Assembly: GCF_025961205.1 (NCBI RefSeq)
Contig: NZ_JAOQNH010000001.1
Span: forward strand, 434,001 to 498,000
Source of the DNA: Azospirillum fermentarium
GTDB lineage: Bacteria; Pseudomonadota; Alphaproteobacteria; Azospirillales; Azospirillaceae
DNA: 64,000 bases
Direction: 5' to 3'
Part shown: positions 35,389 through 42,291 of the stretch, piece by piece
How positions within the stretch are numbered: position 1 is the stretch's first letter
Layout of the letters: every line of letters starts with the position of its first letter
Made by a program: the position numbers and the translations under genes
The notes under the pieces: generated by a model
The model's database searches: none
Seen by the model: only the letters and a program-made list of their open reading frames with translations
Told to the model about the DNA's origin: nothing

Positions 35389-36156
35389 TTACGCTGCCGG
35401 GACGTGTGTCGGGGCGTGGCCCGGAAACCAGCGGTCACGCATGTGGCGGTGGGCCGCGGTGCTCAGCAGTCCGGCATAGCCGGGGTATTCCGGCCCGATC
35501 AGGGGCAGGCCGAAATCGGCGATGGTGGCGGCGATGCCGGCATCGTCCAGCGCCCGGCCCGCGGCCACGGCGTGGCGGGCGATTTCCAGCTCCTGCCCCC
35601 AGAAATAGACGGACGCGGCCCGAACGTTGGCCTGCATCCTCCGCACCTCCTCCACCCGGCCGTCGGAGACCGCCAGCGGCCAGATGTCGGGCATCAGCAG
35701 GTCCACCGGCTCCGCCGGGGTCCAATGATAGGCGTCCCCCTGCTCCACCCGGATCTTGGCCCGCGCCGCCGGGGGAAGCTGGCTGAAGATGCCGAGGCCG
35801 CGGTGAAGCGCCAGGATCTCCGGATCCCGCTCCACCACGGTCACCGCCGTCACTTCGCCGCGCAGGGCGCAGACCGCCGCCGCCCAGCCCATGCCCATCC
35901 CCATGATGACCACATGACCGCGCGACAGACGCACGCCGATTTCCTGGCTTTCCAGCTCGAACGGGGTCATGGACATCCAGGTATCGCCGTTCCGGACCAG
36001 CCCCGCCATGCCCTGGACCAGATAGGTCTTTCCCCAATAACCAGGACAGAACACCAGATCGGCGTGCTTCACTTCCCACCCGCCGGACTGACCGGGAGGA
36101 TAGGTGGGAATGAACAGATCAAACTGGAAAAATGACGGTCCCTGATTTTCCAACAC
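35389..36156 (-). CDS. SAM-dependent methyltransferase / spermidine-synthase-like protein
   Basis: A protein of about 255 residues with a Rossmann methyltransferase-like core: RGHVVIMGMGMGWAAAVCAL (SAM-binding loop), VTAVTVVERDPEILALHR (acidic residue after strand 2) and AEPVDLLMPDIWPLA (strand 4). This pattern resembles spermidine-synthase-like methyltransferases. No polyamine-specific motif is obvious and the substrate is unknown. The start is uncertain: a GTG at 36156 has AGAGGA upstream and is preferred over longer frames that run through the 20-bp repeats. It is preceded by three 20-bp direct repeats at 36161-36220. Confidence 0.7.
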   Translation of the reverse strand: MLENQGPSFFQFDLFIPTYPPGQSGGWEVKHADLVFCPGYWGKTYLVQGMAGLVRNGDTWMSMTPFELESQEIGVRLSRGHVVIMGMGMGWAAAVCALRGEVTAVTVVERDPEILALHRGLGIFSQLPPAARAKIRVEQGDAYHWTPAEPVDLLMPDIWPLAVSDGRVEEVRRMQANVRAASVYFWGQELEIARHAVAAGRALDDAGIAATIADFGLPLIGPEYPGYAGLLSTAAHRHMRDRWFPGHAPTHVPAA

Positions 36157-36160
36157 ACAA

Positions 36161-36220
36161 TCCTCTGCATGAAACGGCGGGCCCCTGCATGAAACGACCG
36201 GCCTCTGCATGAAACGGGCG
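36161..36220. repeat. Three tandem 20-bp direct repeats upstream of the methyltransferase gene
   Basis: Units at 36161-36180, 36181-36200 and 36201-36220 each contain CTGCATGAAACG at the same position with a period of exactly 20 bp, and the flanks are partly conserved (TCCTCTGC, GCCCCTGC, GCCTCTGC). The last unit is 4 nt from the likely GTG start of the methyltransferase in the minus-strand direction. The period is not a multiple of three, so the array is unlikely to be coding. Spacers are absent, so it is not a CRISPR array. Confidence 0.85.
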
Positions 36221-36293
36221 ACCGGACAGCCTGCAAGACAATGGCCGAAACCGTATCCAGATACGCGGCACAGGACCATGGAAAACCGAAACG

Positions 36294-36327
36294 CCGGCCG
36301 GTCCATGGCGTGGCATGGACCGGCCGG
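36294..36327. terminator. 14-bp perfect inverted repeat, probable terminator
   Basis: Arms CCGGCCGGTCCATG and CATGGACCGGCCGG (36294-36307 and 36314-36327) with a 6-nt loop form a very stable hairpin about 20 nt after the stop of the 36347-36907 gene. In the minus-strand direction it is followed by GTTTCGGTTTTCC, a weak T-rich tail. It may be a terminator or an mRNA 3' end stabiliser. Confidence 0.55.
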
Positions 36328-36346
36328 TGCTTGTCCAGGCTTGTGC

Positions 36347-36907
36347 TTACATGCGGCCCGCCCCGCCGGCCCCGGACAGGGCGTCCTGGTGGGACAGGCC
36401 GGCATCGATGGCCGACAGATAGGCATCCAGGTCAACGCCGGGGGCATAGCAGCCGGACACCGCGTCCAGCCCGGCTTCGACGGCGGGGGACAGGGGCCGG
36501 CGCACGCGCATCCTGCGCACCACGGCATCGTGGATTTTCTGAGCGGCCACCGCGTCGCCGCTCAGCGCGACGAAATCGAAGGATTGCCGCAGAGATACCA
36601 TATGCTCCTCGGCCAAGCCGGAAGCGTTCCTCAACGAACCGCCCATCACGCGCAATTTCACGGCCACATCATCATAAGAAGACGGCGGCGTAATATTGAT
36701 CGCCCGCACAAGCGATTCCCGCGTTTCAGCAGCAGCAGCCTTTCCGCTGGTGCCGGATCTGCCCGCAACGCGGATGACGGCCTCTTCCGCCCGGGCGAAG
36801 TCCATGCCCAGATCGGAAAGCAAAACGAGGCCATCATCAAGGCCGGGACTATGGGAGAAGGGCTTGCGCTCCTTTGGAATGGGGGTATGCTTGCTGTCAG
36901 TCTTCAT
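36347..36907 (-). CDS. Hypothetical protein
   Basis: A 186-residue soluble protein of no recognised family, started at the ATG at 36907 (MKTDSKHTPIPKERKPFSHS) with GGAG upstream. The middle is rich in Ala, Val and Leu and mainly helical in pattern (GLVLLSDLGMDFARAEEAVIRVAG, split here as GLVLLSDLGMDFARA and EEAVIRVAG). No signal peptide, membrane segment or metal motif is visible. The composition is intermediate between the GC-rich neighbours and the AT-rich stretch beside it. It lies downstream of the 37033 gene on the same strand. Confidence 0.5.
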   Translation of the reverse strand: MKTDSKHTPIPKERKPFSHSPGLDDGLVLLSDLGMDFARAEEAVIRVAGRSGTSGKAAAAETRESLVRAINITPPSSYDDVAVKLRVMGGSLRNASGLAEEHMVSLRQSFDFVALSGDAVAAQKIHDAVVRRMRVRRPLSPAVEAGLDAVSGCYAPGVDLDAYLSAIDAGLSHQDALSGAGGAGRM

Positions 36908-36969
36908 CTGGCGCTCCAAAGCCAAGGGTTGAGGACTAGCCGCGATACACAAAACGTATCGTGGTTGAG

Positions 36970-36995
36970 CGCCCGGCTGCTGCAACAGCCGGGCG
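36970..36995. terminator. Stable hairpin between two hypothetical genes
   Basis: Perfect arms CGCCCGGCTG and CAGCCGGGCG (36970-36979 and 36986-36995) with a 6-nt loop. On the plus strand it is followed by TTTATTCTT. It lies between the 37033 gene and the 36347 gene on the minus strand, where the T-tract would be on the wrong strand, so its function is uncertain. Confidence 0.4.
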
Positions 36996-37032
36996 TTTAT
37001 TCTTGAGCCAGCTCTCGCCGGCGCCTTCAAAA

Positions 37033-37479
37033 TCAGGCTGCTGCCCGTAGATCCGCCTGGCAAGCAACCCACAGGAAGCATGCTTCTGCACGCCGCGTAT
37101 CTCCGGGACGACGTGGAACTGCCGCCGTATAGTCAGACGGCAGCACGATACCTTCAGCGGCAAAGATTGCACGGGTATTTTCCCATGCGATTTCAAATTC
37201 CGGCGTGCCGTAAGCAAAAGGATCATGCACAACAAGAGAACCATTACCGAAAATTTCTTCACTGAAACGGTAGTGTCCGACCGTATCCAAAAGAAGAATG
37301 TGCAGGGCCTGATCGGCACCAACAGTCAGAGCGTACTTTTTATCTGGAAAACCTTCCATTGCACGAAATATTATTAAGAGATCATTCCAATATTTTTGAC
37401 AATCTCCTTCACTAAAACCAAATCTCTCAACCATGGAAACTTTATAACGACCAAAATCATACTCAGAAACCTTGCTCAT
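37033..37479 (-). CDS. Small protein of unknown function
   Basis: A 148-residue soluble protein with ATG at 37479 (MSKVSEYDFGRYKVS) and GGAGA upstream. Residues about 64-110 (VGADQALHILLLDTVGHYRF, then SEEIFGNGSLVVHDPFAYG) vaguely recall proteins with an AxxALH...Y-x-x-F core, but I cannot assign a family. Composition is less GC-rich than the flanking core genes. It lies 10 nt downstream of the LuxR-type regulator gene (which ends at 37490) in the same direction and is probably co-transcribed with it, so it may be a regulated product or partner. Confidence 0.55.
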   Translation of the reverse strand: MSKVSEYDFGRYKVSMVERFGFSEGDCQKYWNDLLIIFRAMEGFPDKKYALTVGADQALHILLLDTVGHYRFSEEIFGNGSLVVHDPFAYGTPEFEIAWENTRAIFAAEGIVLPSDYTAAVPRRPGDTRRAEACFLWVACQADLRAAA

Positions 37480-37489
37480 ACAATCTCCA

Positions 37490-38548
37490 TCAATGCTTGC
37501 GCCCTTTTCCAGGGCTGGTAATTGCCGCAATTTTTGTGACAAGATTAGCAATTCCTGCCAGATCATCTACGGCAAACCGTGACCGGCGCAGGGCGGATCG
37601 GACGCCACGCACCTGATTGTAAGTTGTCTTCTCGGCAACCCCGCGGGCTGCGGCGATGTCCGCCACGGACTGACCAGCCCCAATACCAGCAGCAACCTCA
37701 GCTTCTGCAGGCGTCATATTAAAGGCCTGCTGCAATGAACTGGCGATCGATGCACAATCCTCACCGAAACGAGAAACTACGAGCACAGCAGTGCCCGGCA
37801 GATCACCAGCACTTACAGCCACAATCAAAGGCGGCTGAGAACTACGACGGATCGGTATATAAGTTGCTGGCTGCAAACCTTCTGCAACATTGGCAACAGC
37901 TTGCTCAAGGACGAGATCATCACAAACATCTATAGCTTTGATATCGCCATCCTCCGTAAGCATGAAACCATCACAAGCGGCCAGCATTTCATTAAAACTT
38001 GCATTGCTGTTAAACAGCCTTCCAGATGCATCGACTAAACCAATAGCAATGGATAAACTATTGAGCGCTGACTGCATGTTATGCATATGCCTTTGAACAC
38101 GTAAAGCCCACATCACACCCAGACCGATATCAGGATCACCAAAATATTTACAAATCCCAGTTGATTTCAGGCTAAGGCGAGCTTGAACACTAATTCCAGA
38201 ATCAAGACGTAAGTGGGAAACAAGCATTCGCCCCCATGGATATATGTTAGTAAAATCTAAATTTGGGCTGGTCCGACGCGCAGCAATCGCACCCTCAAGC
38301 CACGCCGCGGGATCAGCCATTGCGGACCGTGTACCAATCATACCGGCGTTAAGCACTTTCCAGAAAAGACTCTTGTAGGTCTCATCTGCATAATCACTGC
38401 AGGGCATTAATGTGCGCTGCCCATCGCTCACCCAAACGATTCGGTCATCATTGTCATAAACGATAACCGCTGCCCCAGCACGATCTGCTTCGCGAACGAG
38501 GTCAAATGCTGAAGATGGCAATGCATCTAAGATAAACTCTCCACGCAT
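37490..38548 (-). CDS. LuxR-type (GerE HTH) transcriptional regulator with a PAS-like sensory region
   Basis: A 352-residue protein. The C-terminal helix-turn-helix is MTPAEAEVAAGIGAGQSVADI then AARGVAEKTTYNQVRGVRSA, the GerE/LuxR pattern. The N-terminal part (about 20-130) looks PAS-like (VIVYDNDDRIVWVSDGQRTL), and the middle (about 160-260) has PAS-like segments (SLSIAIGLVDASGRLFNSNA). It has no acyl-homoserine-lactone-binding WxYDPxG motif, so it is not a classical quorum-sensing regulator. The DNA is clearly AT-richer than the core genes. An 18-bp-arm perfect palindrome lies 45 nt upstream of the start and is the obvious candidate operator. Confidence 0.8.
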   Translation of the reverse strand: MRGEFILDALPSSAFDLVREADRAGAAVIVYDNDDRIVWVSDGQRTLMPCSDYADETYKSLFWKVLNAGMIGTRSAMADPAAWLEGAIAARRTSPNLDFTNIYPWGRMLVSHLRLDSGISVQARLSLKSTGICKYFGDPDIGLGVMWALRVQRHMHNMQSALNSLSIAIGLVDASGRLFNSNASFNEMLAACDGFMLTEDGDIKAIDVCDDLVLEQAVANVAEGLQPATYIPIRRSSQPPLIVAVSAGDLPGTAVLVVSRFGEDCASIASSLQQAFNMTPAEAEVAAGIGAGQSVADIAAARGVAEKTTYNQVRGVRSALRRSRFAVDDLAGIANLVTKIAAITSPGKGRKH

Positions 38549-38592
38549 CAGTAATCACCTTGGCCTGATATTTTTCAGCCTATCACATGAAT

Positions 38593-38630
38593 TCTCTTTG
38601 TCATGTGGAAAATTCCACATGACAAAGAGA
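38593..38630. repeat. Perfect palindrome with 18-bp arms upstream of the LuxR-type gene
   Basis: TCTCTTTGTCATGTGGAA at 38593-38610 is repeated in inverted orientation at 38613-38630 with a 2-nt centre. The ATG of a possible 38-codon gene lies inside the right arm. It is 45 nt upstream of the LuxR-type gene on the opposite side. It could be a dimeric-regulator operator, or a hairpin that hides the start codon. Confidence 0.85.
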
Positions 38631-38735
38631 GATTTGCATACTATTGAATTCTATGAAAAAAATGAAAAGCCCTCAGACATGACAATAGAAGATTTTTATT
38701 CCCAATTTTCGGAAAAATTTAAGTGCGCAAAATAG
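38619..38735 (+). CDS. Possible 38-residue peptide gene
   Basis: A reading frame of 38 codons from ATG 38619 to TAG 38735, on the strand opposite the LuxR-type gene. The predicted peptide (MTKRDLHTIEFYEKNEKPSD then MTIEDFYSQFSEKFKCAK) is hydrophilic, with balanced charges and aromatic residues and one Cys near the C-terminus. It has no family. The only ribosome-binding candidate is GGA within the palindrome. In such AT-rich DNA an open frame of this length can arise by chance, so this is tentative. Confidence 0.3.
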   Translation: MTKRDLHTIEFYEKNEKPSDMTIEDFYSQFSEKFKCAK

Positions 38736-38918
38736 AAAATTTTTTATTGCGCGGCGGCTTGTTGATTTAATAAAATTGAAATATATGGAAACCAAACTAT
38801 AATGTAAAACAATAAAACAAAACCCATCAATGGAAGATCAATTACTCACGCGACACTGCATCTTCTTACAGAGAGGCTGAAACGCAATTTTAGCCGCCAG
38901 CAACCGCAGGCCAAACGA

Positions 38919-38956
38919 AAAACCCCCTGGCTCCGCGACGGGAACCAGGGGGTTTT
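38919..38956 (-). terminator. Terminator of the tRNA-Met gene
   Basis: Inverted repeat AAAACCCCCTGG / CCAGGGGGTTTT (38919-38930 and 38945-38956) with a 14-nt loop, directly after the 3' end of the tRNA. On the minus strand it is followed by TTTTTCG. Confidence 0.75.
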
Positions 38957-38960
38957 CGAT

Positions 38961-39035
38961 TGGTAGCAGCGGAGGGATTTGAACCCCCGACCAAGGGATT
39001 ATGATTCCCCTGCTCTACCACTGAGCTACGCTGCC
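38961..39035 (-). tRNA. tRNA-Met (CAT anticodon), elongator type
   Basis: A 75-nt tRNA including an encoded CCA end. The acceptor stem GGCAGCG pairs with CGCTGCT (with one G-U at the first pair). The D-arm GTAGCTCAGTGGTAGAGC, the anticodon loop AATCATAATC with CAT, and the T-arm GGTTCAAATCC are all present. The internal A-rich anticodon context and lack of initiator features favour elongator Met; a CAT anticodon could also be lysidine-modified Ile, but the body is Met-like. Its 3' end faces the AT-rich LuxR stretch. Confidence 0.88.
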
Positions 39036-39115
39036 ACAAGGGCCGCAGCGTGATTTGGATCACCGCGGCTCGGGGCCGGACGTGTACTATGCCGGGCGGG
39101 TGGCGTCAAGCGGTT

Positions 39116-39667
39116 TCATGCGTCTTCCAGAATTCCGGTGGGCAGGCCGTCGAAGCTGACGCTGTTCTTGTCCCGCCAATAGGCGCGGATGCCGTCATCC
39201 CCCTTCTTCGCCGCCCAGTCGGGCAGGGTCGGGCGCTGTTCCTCCATCGCCATCCGCGGCACACCGAAGCCGCAGGACGAGATGATGTCGTCCACCTCCA
39301 CCACCACGATCTGGCGTTTGCCGGCATAGGCGGGGAACAGCCGGTCGAGATCCGCCCAATCGGCATCGCGGGCATGGACCGCGCGGGCCGTGCCGTACAG
39401 GCGCAGGATCAGCGGCTTGGCCGTGAAGGAGCAGAACATCACCGTGATCCGCGGGTTGAGGCGCAGATGGGCCGCCGTCTCGTTGCCGCTGCCGGTCAGG
39501 TTCAGAAAAGCCACGCGCCGCGGGTCCAGCACCGCGAAACTGCCGTCCAGCCCCTTGGGGCTGAGGTTCACGCGCCCCTCGTCGGCGGCGGTGGCGATGA
39601 AGAACATCGGCTGTGCGGCGATGAAATCCGCCAGATCCGGCGTGATGCTGTCGTGGTGCTTGGCCAT
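39116..39667 (-). CDS. Pyridoxamine 5'-phosphate oxidase-like FMN-binding protein
   Basis: A 183-residue protein with the split-barrel flavin fold. Typical segments are AAQPMFFIATAADEGRVNLS near the N-terminus, PRRVAFLNLTGSGNETAAHL, NPRITVMFCSFTAKPLILRL and YGTARAV. The family covers general flavoproteins and haem-utilisation or stress-related reductases; no PLP-synthesis signature (PdxH C-terminus) is present, so it is not pdxH. The ATG at 39667 follows weak ribosome-binding sequences; a longer in-frame frame upstream is less likely. Confidence 0.85.
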   Translation of the reverse strand: MAKHHDSITPDLADFIAAQPMFFIATAADEGRVNLSPKGLDGSFAVLDPRRVAFLNLTGSGNETAAHLRLNPRITVMFCSFTAKPLILRLYGTARAVHARDADWADLDRLFPAYAGKRQIVVVEVDDIISSCGFGVPRMAMEEQRPTLPDWAAKKGDDGIRAYWRDKNSVSFDGLPTGILEDA

Positions 39668-39837
39668 GGGGGCGCGCTCCTTCCTTCCGGTTCGCGAACG
39701 GCGGCCATGGTAGGCGAGCCGTCCCCGTACGACCAAGGTGCGATTTCGCTACCGCCCGCGTTCCGGCCATATTATCCCTGACCTTGGAAGGCCGGCGGGG
39801 AAGCCGGCACGGGCATCGACGGGAAGGAATGAAGGCG

Positions 39838-40332
39838 ATGAAGACGGGCCTGATGGCGATGATGGGAACCCTGGCGGCGGCCACCCTGGCCGCGTCCCCG
39901 GCGCTGGCGCTGGAGGTGAAGGAAGAGGTTGTCATCGACGCCCCGATCCAAAAGGTGTGGCAGCAGATCACCGAATTCTGCGCCGTCGCCAACTGGCACC
40001 CGGCGGTGGAAAAGTGCGAGCTGCGCGACGGCGCCGGCAAGAAGCAGGAGCGTGTGCTGACCCTGAAGGGCGGCGGCACCATCGAAGAACAGCTCCAGTC
40101 CGTCACCGCCAGCCGCCGCACGGTGCGCTACACCCTGCTGTCCGGGCCGCTGCCGGTGGCGAACTATTCCGCCTCCATCGCCCTGACCGCCGGCACCAAG
40201 ACCAGCACCACCGTCATCTGGTCGTCCCATTTCGACGCCAAGGGCGCCAGCAACGACGAGGCGCGCAAGGCCATCTCCGGCGTCTACACCAGCGGCCTCC
40301 AGGGGCTGAAGGCCAAGCTGGAGCAGCGCTGA
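39838..40332 (+). CDS. Secreted SRPBCC/polyketide-cyclase-like protein (MxaD-like)
   Basis: A 164-residue protein with a signal peptide (LMAMMGTLAAATLAASPALA) followed by a START/SRPBCC fold: LEVKEEVVIDAPIQKVWQQI, then WHPAVEKCELRDGAGKKQER, LKGGGTIEEQLQSVTASRRT and TTVIWSSHFDAKGAS. The first helix-strand pattern matches MxaD-like periplasmic lipid- or small-molecule-binding proteins. The ATG at 39838 is preferred because GGAAGG is at good spacing, but ATG 39829 is in frame. It stands divergent to the PNPOx-like gene. Confidence 0.8.
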   Translation: MKTGLMAMMGTLAAATLAASPALALEVKEEVVIDAPIQKVWQQITEFCAVANWHPAVEKCELRDGAGKKQERVLTLKGGGTIEEQLQSVTASRRTVRYTLLSGPLPVANYSASIALTAGTKTSTTVIWSSHFDAKGASNDEARKAISGVYTSGLQGLKAKLEQR

Positions 40333-40351
40333 TCCGCGCCCGGTCCGTGGC

Positions 40352-41608
40352 TCACCGCGCGGTGAGCCACGCCGCCGCCAGACCCAGCACCGCCACCGCC
40401 ACCAGCAGCAGCGCCGGGCGGCGCCCGTGTTCGGCCCCGCCGAAACCGGCGGCATAGACACCCTTGGCCAGATTGTTGGTGGAGGTGGCGATCAGAATCG
40501 CCGCCGCCACCCCGTGGGGCGACAGGGACGGCACGCTGCCTTCGATCAGGCTCAGCACGAATGGGTCCACGTCGGCGATGCCCACCACCGCCGACAGCAC
40601 GAAGATCCCGGTCTGGCCGAATTCCGCCTGCGCCCAGCGCGACACCACGGCCACCACGATGAACAGGGCGGCGAACACCACCGCCGCCGTCACCTGCAGC
40701 GGGTTTTCCACCGGCAGCGCCCGCCCTTCCCCCACCCGGCGGTGACGCCACAGCGGCGCCGTCAGCATCAGCGCCAGCCCGAACAGCGCCCCCATGGCGG
40801 GCGCGATGGCCAGCGCCACTTCGGTGTTGAAAAGGGCGATGATGAGCGTGATGCGCAGGTACATCATCGCCGTCGCCACCACGATGCCGGCCCCCAGCTC
40901 GGCCACCGGCGCCCCCGGCTCGGTCAGGCGGCGGGCCAGCACCACCGTCGTGGCGGTGGAGGAATAAAGCCCCCCCAGCACCGCCGACACGAACACCCCG
41001 TGGCGCAGCGGCGCGTACCGCTGAATGAGATAGCTGGCATAAGAGAAGGTGCAGACCGCCACCACCGCCATCCACGCCTGATACGGGGTGACGGGGACGT
41101 GGGGGATCACCGGCTCGTTGGGGACCAGCGGCAGGATGACGCCGATCAGCACCAGGAACTTGCCGGCGGTGAACACCTCCTCGCCGGGGATCAGGGTGAC
41201 CAGCCCGTGCAGCCGCTCCCGCGCGCCCAGCAGCAGGGCGGATGCCACGGCCAGCCCCACCGCCGCCCACGGCGGCTGCGTCAGCGCCATCGGCCCCAGC
41301 AGAAAGGCCGACAGGCTCGATACCGGAACGATCAACGTGGGCCGCACCCCGTCGGGGGTGCGCATGGCGTCGTGCAGATAGACGGCGTGCCACGCCCCCA
41401 GCGCCACCAGCCCCACCGAAAAGGCCGAGGCATGGCCGGGTTCCAGCAGGTACAAGGCCCCGCCCGCCAGCGCCAGCAGGGGAAAGGTGCGCACCCCCCC
41501 CGGTGCCCGCCGGTCGGTGCGCTTGTATACATCCTCGAACGCCAGCCCCAGGAACACCCCCAGCACCAGCGCCAGCCCCAGCCGTTCGGCCAGCAGCATC
41601 GGCTCCAT
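40352..41608 (-). CDS. MgtC/SapB-N plus DUF4010 membrane protein
   Basis: A 418-residue polytopic membrane protein. The N-terminal region has the MgtC-like start RLGLALVLGVFLGLAFEDVY and GGVRTFPLLALAGGALYLLE. The C-terminal region is DUF4010-like, with about nine further helices, including YSSTATTVVLARRLTEPGAP and GIADVDPFVLSLIEGS. Such fusions are common in proteobacteria and of unknown transport function; magnesium homeostasis is only a family-based guess. ATG 41608 has GGGAG upstream. It converges with the SRPBCC gene. Confidence 0.85.
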   Translation of the reverse strand: MEPMLLAERLGLALVLGVFLGLAFEDVYKRTDRRAPGGVRTFPLLALAGGALYLLEPGHASAFSVGLVALGAWHAVYLHDAMRTPDGVRPTLIVPVSSLSAFLLGPMALTQPPWAAVGLAVASALLLGARERLHGLVTLIPGEEVFTAGKFLVLIGVILPLVPNEPVIPHVPVTPYQAWMAVVAVCTFSYASYLIQRYAPLRHGVFVSAVLGGLYSSTATTVVLARRLTEPGAPVAELGAGIVVATAMMYLRITLIIALFNTEVALAIAPAMGALFGLALMLTAPLWRHRRVGEGRALPVENPLQVTAAVVFAALFIVVAVVSRWAQAEFGQTGIFVLSAVVGIADVDPFVLSLIEGSVPSLSPHGVAAAILIATSTNNLAKGVYAAGFGGAEHGRRPALLLVAVAVLGLAAAWLTAR

Positions 41609-41687
41609 GCCGCCACTCCCCTTCACGTTGCCGAAGGGATCATGCCGCAAGCGGCAGCGGGGCGCCATGGGGAGGGAGGCCGCGCCG

Positions 41688-41958
41688 TCAGGCCAGCAGC
41701 TTACCGTGCCAAACCCGCAGGATCGTCACCTCACTGTCCCCCACCTCGTAAACGGATGATGTAGGGAGACGCGGCCAGAAGCTCACGCGAGCCAGGGATG
41801 CGCCCAACCCGGCCCCGCAGAGGGAAAACCGACAGGCTGTCGCCAAGGGAAATGAGGGTTTGTGCCAATTCACGGGCGGCAATCGGGTTTACCTCGGCCA
41901 GATAAGCGACATGCTGCTCCACATCGCGCACAGCCCGGATGGCCCAGACAACAGTCAC
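41688..41958 (-). pseudogene. ParE/RelE-family toxin gene, frameshifted
   Basis: From ATG 41958 (MTVVWAIRAVRDVEQHVAYL) the frame encodes a ParE-like toxin, including GRVGRIPGSRELLAASPYII, then runs into RLRGGGQ and stops at 41731. Another frame continues with VYEVGDSEVTILRVWHGKLL to a stop at 41688, exactly the C-terminal ending expected of ParE. Removing one base of the GG at 41754-41755 would restore a full-length toxin of about 90 residues. This is either an inactivating mutation or a sequencing error. The cognate antitoxin gene lies 12 nt upstream and is intact. Confidence 0.8.
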
Positions 41959-41970
41959 GGCGAACTGCGC

Positions 41971-42144
41971 TTAGGATGAAAAGGGCTTGAACCGCCCCTG
42001 CGCCACATCCAACAGCCATGCCCGCACCTGTTCATGGGGAACGGTGCCCTGTGTACGGACGGAATGACGGGCATCGTCAACCGCACTGCGGAGCAGGGCG
42101 GTTTCCTGATCCTCATCATCAGCTTTGGACAACGGCTTGGTCAT
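41971..42144 (-). CDS. Small antitoxin-like protein paired with the ParE-type toxin
   Basis: A 57-residue protein from ATG 42144 (MTKPLSKADDEDQETALLRS). Its C-terminus SVRTQGTVPHEQVRAWLLDV then AQGRFKPFSS resembles antitoxins found beside RelE/ParE toxins, with the T-V-P-H-x-x-V-x-x-W pattern. It starts 12 nt before the toxin start on the same strand, the usual antitoxin-toxin order. A longer in-frame start at 42234 exists but has no family support. Confidence 0.7.
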   Translation of the reverse strand: MTKPLSKADDEDQETALLRSAVDDARHSVRTQGTVPHEQVRAWLLDVAQGRFKPFSS

Positions 42145-42291
42145 GGAAAAAGGATGGCATTCCCCCAGAACCCTGTCGAGGGGAAAGGCCCGCGGAATTC
42201 CGAAAAGGTGATTATCCCCCGCCCTGTCCCGCAATCTTGAGTATGGGCCGCCGCCCTGTCAAGCTGCCCACCGGACGTGGGGGGAGCGGGG

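Larger units (their letters stand above)
38549..38960. other. AT-rich stretch upstream of the LuxR gene up to tRNA-Met
   Basis: This 412-nt region is much AT-richer than the rest of the window. It holds an 18-bp-arm palindrome (38593-38630), a possible 38-codon plus-strand gene (38619-38735) and, at its right end, the terminator of the tRNA gene. From 38736 to 38916 I see no convincing gene; runs of A and T suggest promoter or foreign DNA. Confidence 0.5.

Noticed and set aside
36161..36220. Possible CRISPR array
   Set aside because: The repeats are 20 bp and directly abutting, with no spacers, and there are no cas genes.
37490..38548. Quorum-sensing receptor of the LuxR/AHL type
   Set aside because: Only the C-terminal helix-turn-helix fits LuxR. 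The residues of the acyl-homoserine-lactone domain are absent and no luxI-type gene is nearby.
38961..39035. Integration site with a direct att repeat at the tRNA 3' end
   Set aside because: I found no second copy of the tRNA 3' sequence at the left side of the AT-rich stretch and no integrase gene, so an att site was not annotated.
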